DNA of 46,458 nt from Corynebacterium yonathiae (lineage in GTDB: Bacteria; Actinomycetota; Actinomycetes; Mycobacteriales; Mycobacteriaceae). The translations under genes were made by a program, and so were the position numbers. The DNA lies in the NCBI RefSeq assembly GCF_027570195.1, contig NZ_JAKMUZ010000021.1, positions 1 to 46,458 on the forward strand, given 5' to 3'. The notes beneath the pieces are model-generated. The model was given only the letters and a program-made list of their open reading frames with translations. It did no database searches and had not been told where the DNA came from. Shown here one piece after another: positions 9,837 to 18,679 of the stretch (positions are counted from its first letter, which is position 1; every line of letters starts with the position of its first letter).

Positions 9837-9859
9837 CGACACGTTATATCGGCGTGTCG
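9837..9859. promoter_or_regulatory. Inverted repeat over the glf promoter, candidate operator
   Basis: Perfect seven-base arms CGACACG and CGTGTCG separated by nine bases. The spacer holds TATAAC on the minus strand (9843-9848), a reasonable -10 for glf. A repressor bound here would block glf, and it lies in the only spacer shared with the divergent amidase gene. Confidence 0.45.
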
Positions 9860-9954
9860 CAACAGACTTCACAGAAATCACAAACGTACCATCATTATCA
9901 ATTCTTAACTTTTGGCAACCGTTTTTACAGCTGCACAACCCCAGGGAGATAACA

Positions 9955-11853
9955 GTGCAACAACGACGTCGACTAGTACCCACTAGGTCAAAGTGGTCCA
10001 CCCCGGTCATCGCGGCGGTCACCTCTATCGCGCTCGCCGTAACGGCCGCATTTGGCGGCCAGCAAGTTCTTAAAACCCAAGACTCTGGCAACGGCGGCCC
10101 CATTGAGGTCAAAAACGCCTCCGCTAGCTTCAGCGACGGCGAATCCATCGTCGTCGATGATCCTGCCGTGGCCGCACAGGGCGACGGTGAAGGCCGCCGC
10201 GCGGTCAAACAGTTCCACCGCGACGAGACCTTCAACATGTTTGCCGTCACGTGGGAAGGCAAGCGCGATATCAACTCTTTCGTTCGCTCCAAGCAGCAGG
10301 ACGGTTCCTGGAGCGAGTGGCTGCCCATGGATGCAATGAACTATTCCGAGGGTAAAAACGGTACCGAGCTCATCTTCGTGGGCGATACCAACGATGTTCA
10401 GGTCTCTATGGCCAACGTTGATCTCGTGACCGGATCCAACCTGGACAAGAAGGAAGACTCCCTCTTGGACAAGGCCGCTAAGGGCGCTGATGCCAATCGC
10501 CCGGCGCCGCTTGCCTATAACGTCGGCGATATCTCCCCCGTAGCCGATGAACGCACCCAGGTGGCAGATCTTGATGCCGTATTTATCGACGGCAATGCCC
10601 AGGAAGGCGAAGCTATCGAACCCACCGCGGAAACCGCGGGGATGCCCAAGGTCGTCTCCCGCGCCGGCTGGGGTGCCGACGAATCCAAGCGCTGCCAGCA
10701 GCCGACCTACGATGATGGCCTGAAGGCCCTGACCCTGCACCACACCGCGGGTACCAATAACTACACCCGCGCCCAGGCAGCAGCACAGGTTCGCGGTGCC
10801 TACGAGTATCATGCACAGACCCTGGGCTGGTGCGATATCGGATACAACGTACTGGTGGATAAGTTTGGCACCATCTATGAAGGCCGCTACGGCGGCTTGG
10901 ACAAGGCCGTACAGGGTGCCCACGTAGGCGGATTCAACTCCAATAACTGGGGCATTTCCATGATTGGCAATTACGAGCAAGCTGAGCCTTCCCGCGAGAT
11001 GCTCAACTCCGTTGCCGAGATTGCGGGCTGGAAGGCCGCTATTTCTGACATCGACCCGATGGGCAAGGCTAGTTTGTACTCCGGCGGCTTCTACGGCTCC
11101 AAGTTCCCAGCGGGGACCATGGCCACCGTGCCAGCCTTCGCGGGCCATAATGATTTCCACAACACGGCCTGCCCCGGTCAATACACCATGCGCCACTGGG
11201 ACGAAATCCGTAAGAACACCAAGCGCAAAGCGGATGCCATCAAGTCCGGTAAGAACAGTACGGATCTGAACTGGCAGAAGGCTCCCAAGCCCAATACTCC
11301 CAAGACCCCACAGCAGGTAGGTGACGAAATCACGTCTTCGCTGGGCGACGTCGAGGTCCCAGTCTCCACCATCTCCGCCCTTGCGGGCATTGCTGCCGCC
11401 GTCTTCGGCGTGCTCATCGCCAATGACCGCCTACAGAAGCCTGATACTGATAAGAAGGTGGCGGGCAACTTGACCACCGGTGATATCCCGGAGATTGTCA
11501 ACAAGGTGGTCCAAGTCTCCAATAACGAGGGCTTGAAGGAATCCTGGACCTCGGTACTCAATGCCTTCGGCCCGGTCTTGGGCCTAGCAGTCGGCGGCCC
11601 CGATACCACCGATGGCGGCAAGATCCTCTACCAGCTCTTCCAGAATGGCGTGGTGCTCTCCTCCGAGGAGTCCGGCACCAAGGCGTTGACGGGTGAGATT
11701 GCCAAGAAGTGGTCCGAGGGCGATAATGCCTCCAAGCTCGGCCTGCCAACCTCTAATGAAGAGAAGAATGGTAAGGAAATCCGCGTGACGTTCCAGGGCG
11801 GCGAGATTGTCTACAACACCGAAACGGAAAAGGTAGACATCTTCACCGACTAG
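9955..11853 (+). CDS. Exported N-acetylmuramoyl-L-alanine amidase (PGRP / Amidase_2) with LGFP-like tail
   Basis: Cleaves the amide bond between muramic acid and the stem peptide of peptidoglycan. The 632-residue protein has an N-terminal hydrophobic signal (about residues 14-38), a linker region of about 190 residues, then the PGRP domain from about residue 225: VVSRAGWGAD, LTLHHTAGTN with the first zinc His, and GHNDFHNTACPG with the second His and the Cys ligand. A second hydrophobic stretch, ISALAGIAAAVFGVLIAND, lies at about 472-490. The C-terminus (LGLPTSNEEKNGKEIRVTFQ) resembles LGFP repeats that bind arabinogalactan or wall. The GTG start at 9955 follows GGGAG. Position next to glf fits a wall-related role. 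Confidence 0.9.
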   Translation: MQQRRRLVPTRSKWSTPVIAAVTSIALAVTAAFGGQQVLKTQDSGNGGPIEVKNASASFSDGESIVVDDPAVAAQGDGEGRRAVKQFHRDETFNMFAVTWEGKRDINSFVRSKQQDGSWSEWLPMDAMNYSEGKNGTELIFVGDTNDVQVSMANVDLVTGSNLDKKEDSLLDKAAKGADANRPAPLAYNVGDISPVADERTQVADLDAVFIDGNAQEGEAIEPTAETAGMPKVVSRAGWGADESKRCQQPTYDDGLKALTLHHTAGTNNYTRAQAAAQVRGAYEYHAQTLGWCDIGYNVLVDKFGTIYEGRYGGLDKAVQGAHVGGFNSNNWGISMIGNYEQAEPSREMLNSVAEIAGWKAAISDIDPMGKASLYSGGFYGSKFPAGTMATVPAFAGHNDFHNTACPGQYTMRHWDEIRKNTKRKADAIKSGKNSTDLNWQKAPKPNTPKTPQQVGDEITSSLGDVEVPVSTISALAGIAAAVFGVLIANDRLQKPDTDKKVAGNLTTGDIPEIVNKVVQVSNNEGLKESWTSVLNAFGPVLGLAVGGPDTTDGGKILYQLFQNGVVLSSEESGTKALTGEIAKKWSEGDNASKLGLPTSNEEKNGKEIRVTFQGGEIVYNTETEKVDIFTD

Positions 11854-12680
11854 AACCAGCGCTCTAGCACCTTAGCGACGCCCGCCTGGTGGTTAGCCAC
11901 GGTGACCGCATCCGCGGCCGCCTTAACCTCCGGGTGGGCGTTTTCCATGGCTACTCCACAGCCAGCCCAGGTCAGCATCTCAATATCATTGGGCATATCC
12001 CCAAAAGCAATGGTTTCCTGCTGGGCGACGCCGATGTGCTCCGCCAGCCATTCCACCCCACGGCGTTTGGTCACATTGGGTGCAGCGACCTCCAGAATTC
12101 CTTCTTGCATGGAATACGTCAGGTGCGCAAGCTCCGGATCGATGTGAGGAGCAATGAGCTCATATAGCTCTGGGGCGGTGTAGTCCGTATTGCGAATGAG
12201 GAACTTCACCGCCGGCTGCCCCACAAGTTCGCCCATGCTGACCACGCCAAATCCCTCGAAGAGGGCGTTTTCAGAATAGTGGCGCTCGACCACGAAGAGG
12301 TCCTCTACGGCGTCGGCAAGCGATCCTCCCGCCCGCTCCGCGCCAAAGCCCACCGTGCCCAATGCGGACTGGGCCACATCCACCACTTCCGCCAGTGCCG
12401 CGGGCGAAAGCTCGTGGGCGGACATTACGCGATCCTCCGCGGAATCATAAAGCACGGCGCCATTCGAGGTCACGCACACCGGCCGCACGGGAAGCTGCTC
12501 CAACACGGGCGCTATCCAGCGGAACGGACGGCCGGTGGAAAGCGCAAAATAGGCACCCTGCTGGACTGCCCGCGCCACGGCGTCACGGTTGCGACGCGGG
12601 ACGCGGTGGTTGCGGTCCAACAGGGTGCCGTCAATATCGCTCGCAATGAGGCGAGGCGCGCGGGCAGGGAAATTCTCCAT
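11850..12680 (-). CDS. Cof-type HAD-superfamily phosphatase
   Basis: Haloacid dehalogenase-like hydrolase of the Cof subfamily, probably dephosphorylating a sugar phosphate or similar small metabolite. Motif I is ASDIDGTLLD (nucleophile and acid Asp), motif II LSTGRP, and motif IV FGDMPNDIEML followed by AGCGVAMENAHPEVKAAADAV, the standard Cof ending. It has 276 residues, the normal length. It lies 22 bases downstream of glpK on the same strand with no terminator between, so a role in glycerol or glycerol-phosphate turnover is possible but unproven. Its stop overlaps that of the amidase in CTAG. Confidence 0.9.
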   Translation of the reverse strand: MENFPARAPRLIASDIDGTLLDRNHRVPRRNRDAVARAVQQGAYFALSTGRPFRWIAPVLEQLPVRPVCVTSNGAVLYDSAEDRVMSAHELSPAALAEVVDVAQSALGTVGFGAERAGGSLADAVEDLFVVERHYSENALFEGFGVVSMGELVGQPAVKFLIRNTDYTAPELYELIAPHIDPELAHLTYSMQEGILEVAAPNVTKRRGVEWLAEHIGVAQQETIAFGDMPNDIEMLTWAGCGVAMENAHPEVKAAADAVTVANHQAGVAKVLERWF

Positions 12681-12702
12681 ACCCGCGAGTTTACGTCAGG
12701 AC

Positions 12703-14250
12703 TTAGAAGCTGAGGTCCTCGTCCTCATTATCCTCCCATTCCAGGGAACGCTTAATAGCGCGCTTCCAGTCGCGGTAGAGAGCCTCTACTTCTTCCTTGT
12801 CGCGCTTCGGCTTGAATACCTTCATGTCTCCGGCCTGGCTACCCAAGACGCTGAGGTCATCCCAGAAACCATGGTCCAAGCCCGCCGCGAAGGCAGCACC
12901 GGTGGCGGTGGTCTCGATATTCTTCGGGCGGTGTACTTCCACGCCGAGCATATCTGCCTGGAACTGCATCAACAGTTCGTTCATGGTCATGCCACCGTCC
13001 ACGCGCAACTCGGTAATCTCCACACCGGAATCCGCCACCATGGCATCGGCGACGTCGCGAGTCTGATACGCAGTGGACTCGAGAACGGCGCGAGCCAAGT
13101 GCTTACGGTTGGCAAAGCGGGTCAGACCCACGATGACGCCGCGGGCATCCGGGCGCCAGTACGGTGCAAAGAGACCAGAGAAGGCCGGTACGATGTAGAC
13201 GCCGCCGTTGTCCTTGACCTCGCGCGCGAGGTTTTCAATGGACGCTGCATTCGGGATAAGCTGCAGGTTATCGCGCAGCCACTGCACCAAGGAACCACCC
13301 ATAGAAACAGAACCCTCAAGGGCGTAGACGGGGCGCTCGCCTTCACGCTGGAAGCACACGGTGGTGAGCAGGCCGTTGTCAGAAAACTTCGGAGTAGTGC
13401 CCGTGTTCAGCAGGAGGAATAAGCCGGTTCCGTAGGTATTCTTCGCGGAGCCCGCCCGGAAGCAGCCCTGGCCGAACATCGCTGACTGCTGGTCACCCAG
13501 GATAGCACGGATAGGCACTCCGGAGAGCGAACCGCGCTCACGCACGGTACGGAAATCACCGAGGGATGGGCGAATCTCCGGCAGCATGGACATCGGGATG
13601 CCCATTTCCTTGCACAGCTCCTCATCCCACTCCAGCTTTTCGATGTCCATGAGCAGGGTGCGGGACGCATTGGTGACGTCGGTGGCGTGCAGCGCTTCGC
13701 GACCGGCATCGCCCTCGGCACCGCCAGTGAGGTTCCACAACAACCAGCTGTCAATGGTGCCGAAGAGCAGGTCGCCAGCCTCGGCACGCTCGCGGGCCCC
13801 CTCGACGTTGTCGAGGATCCACTTAACCTTCGGGCCGGCCGGGTAGGAGTTGATGATGAGACCCGTGCGGCGGCGCCACTTTTCCGGACCTTCCTCACCC
13901 GAGAGTTCCTTACAGATGGCGGTGGTGCGGGTATCTTGCCAGACAATGGCATTGTAGACCGGCTTGCCGGTGTGCTTATCCCACACCACGGTGGTCTCTC
14001 GCTGATTAGTGATACCTACCGAGTCGATGTCTTCTACGGTGATATCGCCATTGGCAAGAGCTTCTCCAACAGCGCGGCGGGTATTGCTCCAGATTTCTTC
14101 TGGGTCGTGTTCTACCCAGCCCTTTTCGGGGAAGATTTGCTCGTGCTCGAGCTGGCCGACGGCAACCTGCTCACCGCTGTGGTCAAAGATGATGCAGCGC
14201 GTCGACGTGGTGCCCTGGTCGATCGCGGCGACGTATTTCTTGTTAGTCAT
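12703..14250 (-). CDS. glpK: Glycerol kinase
   Basis: FGGY-family kinase that phosphorylates glycerol to sn-glycerol-3-phosphate. The ATP-binding N-terminus [16 protein letters not shown] and the internal [15 protein letters not shown] and [15 protein letters not shown] segments are typical. I chose the ATG at 14250 because AGGAG lies nine bases upstream and the 515-residue product begins as the family does; an upstream in-frame ATG-type start at 14304 falls inside glpF. Third gene of the glpD-glpF-glpK run, with a 28-base gap after glpF. Confidence 0.96.
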   Translation of the reverse strand: MTNKKYVAAIDQGTTSTRCIIFDHSGEQVAVGQLEHEQIFPEKGWVEHDPEEIWSNTRRAVGEALANGDITVEDIDSVGITNQRETTVVWDKHTGKPVYNAIVWQDTRTTAICKELSGEEGPEKWRRRTGLIINSYPAGPKVKWILDNVEGARERAEAGDLLFGTIDSWLLWNLTGGAEGDAGREALHATDVTNASRTLLMDIEKLEWDEELCKEMGIPMSMLPEIRPSLGDFRTVRERGSLSGVPIRAILGDQQSAMFGQGCFRAGSAKNTYGTGLFLLLNTGTTPKFSDNGLLTTVCFQREGERPVYALEGSVSMGGSLVQWLRDNLQLIPNAASIENLAREVKDNGGVYIVPAFSGLFAPYWRPDARGVIVGLTRFANRKHLARAVLESTAYQTRDVADAMVADSGVEITELRVDGGMTMNELLMQFQADMLGVEVHRPKNIETTATGAAFAAGLDHGFWDDLSVLGSQAGDMKVFKPKRDKEEVEALYRDWKRAIKRSLEWEDNEDEDLSF

Positions 14251-14278
14251 GTGTCTAGTCTCCTGTACGAAGGTGGAA

Positions 14279-15016
14279 TTAGAGCGCAACGGACAACAGG
14301 CCAACGGCTACGGCCGCGACCAGCGGGGCCACGATGGGGACCCAGGCATAGCCCCAGTTCGCGCTGCCTTTGTCCTGGATAGGCAAGATGAATGCATAGG
14401 CAATTCGCGGACCCAAGTCACGGACCGGATTGATGGCATAACCCGTGGGGGTACCAAGGGACAGGCCGACCGCCACAACAACGAAAGCAACAGCGAAGTA
14501 GCTCATTGGACCAAGCTCGCCGCCGGTTGGGCCGAAAGCGATGAACATCAGCAGCACACAGGTAGCGATAAACTCCGTCACCGCATTCCAGCCATTTTTA
14601 GGGTGTGCCGGCTTGGTAAAGAAGATACCGTTCGTGTTCTTATTGGCGCCGGTGACGTTTCCGGCATCATCGTAATTATTGGCGTCGAAAAGCTGCTTGA
14701 AGGCAGCCCATGCCAGGATGGCACCGAGGATAGCGCCGAGAATCTGGCCCAGGAAGTAGTACGGGACCAGAGACCATTCAAGCGATCCATTAACTGCCAA
14801 CATTACGGTGACGGCAGGGTTGAGGTGCCCGCCCGTAGGATCGGCCACGCTAGCGCCGACGAAGACCGCCATGCCCCAACCCAGGGCGATAACGATCCAA
14901 TCGGAACCGCGTGCGCCAGAGGTGCGCAGGTTTACCAGCGCACATACGCCGTTGCCTAGAAGGAGCAGCAACGCAGTGCCGATAAACTCCCACAGGAATG
15001 CATCAAATCCGGTCAT
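14279..15016 (-). CDS. glpF: Glycerol facilitator (aquaglyceroporin)
   Basis: MIP-family channel for glycerol uptake by diffusion, with six membrane segments in 245 residues. The first signature loop is [10 protein letters not shown]. The second is [11 protein letters not shown], where the family has NPARD: Val replaces the alanine that caps the half-helix, while the Asp typical of glycerol-conducting members is kept. An insertion of about 25 residues ([19 protein letters not shown]) after the third helix matches glycerol facilitators rather than water channels. Its ATG lies three bases after the glpD stop and uses a GAGG within the end of glpD, so translation is coupled. Confidence 0.93.
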   Translation of the reverse strand: MTGFDAFLWEFIGTALLLLLGNGVCALVNLRTSGARGSDWIVIALGWGMAVFVGASVADPTGGHLNPAVTVMLAVNGSLEWSLVPYYFLGQILGAILGAILAWAAFKQLFDANNYDDAGNVTGANKNTNGIFFTKPAHPKNGWNAVTEFIATCVLLMFIAFGPTGGELGPMSYFAVAFVVVAVGLSLGTPTGYAINPVRDLGPRIAYAFILPIQDKGSANWGYAWVPIVAPLVAAVAVGLLSVAL

Positions 15017-15019
15017 AAC

Positions 15020-16744
15020 TTAAACCTCGTTTTGGGTGGGTCGGGCGGATCCTGCGCGTACCAAAATGTCATTGGCCTCACGGTCAGTTACCGCAGCTTC
15101 TGCTTCAAGTTCGGCCTGCGTGTGGGCCTTGAATTGGGATACCTCGCGCTCCTTGTCGGCGTCGCTCCAGCCCAGCAGCGGTGCTACAAAATCAGCAACG
15201 GCCGGGGCGGCGTTCACGCCGCGGTCACCGAACTCGATGGCGATGCGCAGGCGGCGGGACAGGATGTCTTCCAAGTGCAATGCACCCTCGTGGGTGACGG
15301 CGTAGCGGACCTCGGCCCACAAGTAGGACTCGGCACCAGGAACTGGCTCGAGCAGGGAGGCATCCTCAACTGCCGGTGCCAAAACCTCACCCAGCAGGGA
15401 GCCATAACGGCCGAGCAGGTGCTCAATGAACTTCTCGCTCAGGTTATAGCGACGAGCCAAGGATGGGACCTGGTTGGCCAAGGCGTGGTAGCCGGCGGCG
15501 CCGAGGATCGGGGTTTGCTCGGTGATGGACTCTGGGACCTTGGTATCCAGTTCCTCCACTGCCAGGTCCACGGCGTCCTTACCGATGACGCGGTACGTGG
15601 TGTACTTACCGCCGGCGACAGAGACCATACCTGGGGCCACACGCGCAACCGCGTGGTTGCGGGAAAGGTTGGTGGTGGAATCGGACTTGCCGGACAGCAG
15701 CGGGCGCAGTCCGGAGTAGACGCCCACGATGTCATCGCGGGTGATCTTGCGGCGAACGCGCTGGTTAACCTGGTCCAAGATGTAGTCAATATCGGACTTG
15801 GTTGGTGCCGGATCTGGCAAAGAGAGGCCCTTTTCCCAATCGGTATCGGTGGTACCGATAATCCAGTACTCGCCCCACGGGATAACGAAGAGGACGGACT
15901 TTTCGGTGACGAAGCACAGGGCTGCCTCTGCATCAAGCGCATCCTTGGGCACAACGATGTGCACTCCCTTGGAGGCGTGCACGGTGAACTTGCCCTCCAC
16001 GCCGGCCATCTCTTGAATCTTGTCATTCCACACGCCGGTGGCGTTGATAAAGACCTTGCCGCGCACGGTAGTCTCACGGCCGGTGGCGGTGTCGCGCACC
16101 TTGGCGCCTACGATGCGACCGCCGCGGTCCTTGTCAAAGCCAATGACCTCGGTATTGGTACGTACATCGGCGCCGTACTCGGCGGCGGTACGCAGCACGG
16201 TCATGGTGTGGCGGGCGTCATCAACCAAAGTGTCGTAGTAGCGCACGCCGCCCACAATGGCATCGTCCTTCAGACCCGGGGTCACCTTCAGCACGCCCTT
16301 GCGGGTGAGGTGCTTCTGCATTGGCACGCTCTTCGAGCCGCCCATGAGGTCATAAAGAGTAAAGCCACCGAACATCATCACGCGCTCCCATACGTGGTGG
16401 GTCAGCGGGAAGATAAACTTCAGCGGCTTCACAAGGTGGGGTGCCAGGGTGGACATATTCAGCTCGCGCTCCTTGAGGGACTCCGCCACCAGACGGAAGT
16501 CAAACATGGCCAGGTAGCGCAGGCCACCGTGGAACATCTTGGAGGAACGAGAAGAGGTACCTGCGGCGAAGTCGCGCGCCTCAATGACGGCGGTCTTGAG
16601 GCCACGGGTAGCGGCGTCCGCTGCCGCACCGGCGCCTACGGAACCGCCACCGATGATGACTACGTCGTAGTCCTCATCCGCGTACCCATTCCATAGATTT
16701 TCAAAGTATTCGGGGTTAAAGGATTGGTTGCTTTGCTGGGTCAT
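15020..16744 (-). CDS. glpD: Aerobic glycerol-3-phosphate dehydrogenase
   Basis: Membrane-associated FAD enzyme that oxidises glycerol-3-phosphate to dihydroxyacetone phosphate and passes electrons to quinone. The dinucleotide fold reads VVIIGGGSVGAGAAADAATRG, followed by RDFAAGTSSRSSKMFHGGLRYL, the diagnostic GlpD segment, and a C-terminal helical domain. I selected the ATG at 16744 with GGAAGGAG about 12 bases upstream; the nearer ATG at 16756 directly touches that sequence and cannot use it. First gene of the glycerol operon. A long open frame on the opposite strand (15032-16696) is a codon-bias shadow. Confidence 0.96.
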   Translation of the reverse strand: MTQQSNQSFNPEYFENLWNGYADEDYDVVIIGGGSVGAGAAADAATRGLKTAVIEARDFAAGTSSRSSKMFHGGLRYLAMFDFRLVAESLKERELNMSTLAPHLVKPLKFIFPLTHHVWERVMMFGGFTLYDLMGGSKSVPMQKHLTRKGVLKVTPGLKDDAIVGGVRYYDTLVDDARHTMTVLRTAAEYGADVRTNTEVIGFDKDRGGRIVGAKVRDTATGRETTVRGKVFINATGVWNDKIQEMAGVEGKFTVHASKGVHIVVPKDALDAEAALCFVTEKSVLFVIPWGEYWIIGTTDTDWEKGLSLPDPAPTKSDIDYILDQVNQRVRRKITRDDIVGVYSGLRPLLSGKSDSTTNLSRNHAVARVAPGMVSVAGGKYTTYRVIGKDAVDLAVEELDTKVPESITEQTPILGAAGYHALANQVPSLARRYNLSEKFIEHLLGRYGSLLGEVLAPAVEDASLLEPVPGAESYLWAEVRYAVTHEGALHLEDILSRRLRIAIEFGDRGVNAAPAVADFVAPLLGWSDADKEREVSQFKAHTQAELEAEAAVTDREANDILVRAGSARPTQNEV

Positions 16745-17002
16745 TGCTGACCGCATCTCCTTCCTTGGTGCTTGCATGTGCCTGCGCCATAAATCCATGA
16801 ATGAGATGGCAAAAGCACAGCTAAAAGCAGTTAAATTGTGGTTTCGGTGGAAAGATTCGCACCGTGGCTGCAGAGACTTTATCTCCTGAAATCTATGTTA
16901 GGGGTCACGGACGCGAGTTACACATGTGGTTACTCACACGTAGGTTTCAGGCCCGTAAGCAGTCAGTTTTCTTAAAATACTTAGACATTCAAAAAGAAAA
17001 GT
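16745..17002 (-). promoter_or_regulatory. Upstream region of the glp operon
   Basis: About 260 bases without a gene. It should hold the glpDFK promoter. At 16925-16938 the sequence TGTG-N6-CACA is found next to a repeated GTTAC; it resembles a CRP/GlxR-type site but the spacing is two bases short. I see no coding sequence here. Confidence 0.35.
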
Positions 17003-17020
17003 CACCCCCTCGCGGGGGTG
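16991..17020 (-). terminator. Intrinsic terminator after the acyltransferase gene
   Basis: Seven-base-pair GC stem CACCCCC/GGGGGTG with a four-base loop (17003-17020), followed on the minus strand by a T-rich run at 16991-17000. It separates the serS-acyltransferase unit from the glp operon. Confidence 0.85.
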
Positions 17021-17042
17021 CAAAGCGGACGGAAATCCTTCG

Positions 17043-18656
17043 CTATTTCTTCGCTAAACGAGCCATCGCCTCGAGCACTTCGGACATTCCGGCTTTCTCC
17101 GCAGAATATGTGACCGCTTGGGCGCCCTTGACCACCTCAATAGGGGCAGTTTCCAAAGCCACTACCGGCATCCGGTCAAGGAAATCCTCATCTCCTGGCT
17201 CGTTAGCAAAAACCAGGGCCTCCTCCGGCTTAGCTTGCAGATCCTCGAGGATGCGCTCCACGCCTTGTACCGCGGTCGCGGCAGTGACGGAGAGTGCATT
17301 GGTATCGAGACGCGGCTGCATAGCATCCTCATCAACGACAACGCTCCACACGGCTTGCGGAACATCCACCTCACCGGCGGGTGATATCACGATCAGGACT
17401 TCGGCCGCCGGATAGATCTCCGCCAAAGCCTTGTGCAATCGTGGAGTCAGCGCGCCATCTTCCCAATTCAGCGCGCTGTTGTGCGCCACTACCACGCGGG
17501 GGATGGAAGAGAATTGCGCCTTCATGCGGTGCGGCAAGCGCGAGACGATAAGCCGGGATTGGGTAGCTGCCGCCAACAGGCCCTGCTCTGCTACGGAACC
17601 GGCCCATATCTCCTTACTGCTGGCCGTGATGGACGCTTGGGTTTGCACCACATCCGCCTTCAGCTGCGCCATGACATCCGCGACCTTATCGCGGCCTTCA
17701 TCTAAGCCGCGGGTTGCCTCTTCAACCACGGCATTGAGGTTGTTCTTGATCCACTCCAAGGTCTCCGGGGCGGTACGCGCCTTATTCTTTGGTTCCTCCC
17801 CATCTGTTCCCTTGGCGGCGGCCATGTGGTTGCGCACCAAGTCAACCGTAGTAACGGAGACGCGTTCTTTGAGGCCCACTAGATCGTCACGCAGTCGGCG
17901 TACGCGGTGTCGTTCGGTTTCCACTTCAGCATCGCGAGCTTCTGCCTCATCAAGGGTTGGAGCCCCTCCACCTTTACGGGCGGGCACCCAGTATTCACCG
18001 GCAGGCATCGGCCCAAATTCGGCTTCGTACTGTTCCCATAGTCCTTCCAACGCCTCTTGCATACGGCGTCGAATCTCCGCGGTATCAGCCTCCGCATCGC
18101 CGGTGGGATAGTACGGTTCGAGGGCGGTAATAAAGACAGGGGTCTTGGTCCGTCCCAGGTTCTTTTTATGCCCCTTGGTCCACAGGCGCTGCGAACCAAA
18201 AATGACCTGTGGGATTACCGGCACCCCCGCCTCATAGGCAATGCGGGAGGCGCCACTTTTCATGCTGCGGATTTCAAAGCTGCGGGAAATTGTGCCTTCA
18301 GAAAACACGCCCACGAGTTCGCCGTCCTTGGCCAGCTGAACCGCTTGGCGGAAAGAAGCACTGCCATCGATACGATCAACTGGCACGTGGTGCATGGCCT
18401 TCAACAACGGCCCTGCCACTGGAGCTTTAAAGATTCCAGCTTTAGCCAGGAAGCGTACGAGGCGCCTTTTGCGGTAAGCCAAGAAAGCGCCGAAGAGGAA
18501 ATCCATGTAACCGGTGTGGTTGCAGACCAACACCGCGCCGCCCTTATCGGGGATATTTTCTTCGCCCGAAAGGCGCATCTGTAATCCCTGAGCCAGAGTC
18601 ACCCCCCTGCCAATGTGGGTGATCTGGCGGTACAGGAAATTCGTCGCAGCGTTCAT
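17043..18656 (-). CDS. PlsC-type acyltransferase fused to a degenerate HAD-like domain
   Basis: Residues 1-230 form a 1-acylglycerol-3-phosphate acyltransferase-like domain: NHTGYMDFLF (NHx4D block), VPVDRIDGSASF, FSEGTISRS and VIPQVIFGSQ. A charged helical region follows (about 230-370). From about 385 the sequence resembles a Cof HAD domain whose catalytic residues have been lost: VVVAHNSALNWEDGALTPRLHKAL where motif I DxDGTLL is expected, VLIVISPAG at motif II and NEPGDEDFLDRMPVVALETAP at motif IV. The acyltransferase probably makes phosphatidic acid or another acylated lipid; the tail may be a binding or structural module. At 537 residues it is about twice the PlsC length. Same strand as serS, 23 bases downstream. 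Confidence 0.85.
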   Translation of the reverse strand: MNAATNFLYRQITHIGRGVTLAQGLQMRLSGEENIPDKGGAVLVCNHTGYMDFLFGAFLAYRKRRLVRFLAKAGIFKAPVAGPLLKAMHHVPVDRIDGSASFRQAVQLAKDGELVGVFSEGTISRSFEIRSMKSGASRIAYEAGVPVIPQVIFGSQRLWTKGHKKNLGRTKTPVFITALEPYYPTGDAEADTAEIRRRMQEALEGLWEQYEAEFGPMPAGEYWVPARKGGGAPTLDEAEARDAEVETERHRVRRLRDDLVGLKERVSVTTVDLVRNHMAAAKGTDGEEPKNKARTAPETLEWIKNNLNAVVEEATRGLDEGRDKVADVMAQLKADVVQTQASITASSKEIWAGSVAEQGLLAAATQSRLIVSRLPHRMKAQFSSIPRVVVAHNSALNWEDGALTPRLHKALAEIYPAAEVLIVISPAGEVDVPQAVWSVVVDEDAMQPRLDTNALSVTAATAVQGVERILEDLQAKPEEALVFANEPGDEDFLDRMPVVALETAPIEVVKGAQAVTYSAEKAGMSEVLEAMARLAKK

Positions 18657-18679
18657 AACTCTCCAGGACGACGGCGGAC

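Noticed and set aside
9988..11196. 402-codon open frame opposite the amidase gene
   Set aside because: Covers the amidase domain in antisense, lacks a ribosome binding site and domain content.
15032..16696. 554-codon open frame on the plus strand opposite glpD
   Set aside because: Mirror frame caused by codon bias of glpD; it has no family features and lies wholly within a clear enzyme gene.
16925..16938. CRP/GlxR-type box upstream of glpD
   Set aside because: Outer TGTG and CACA are present but spaced by six rather than eight bases, so it fails the consensus.
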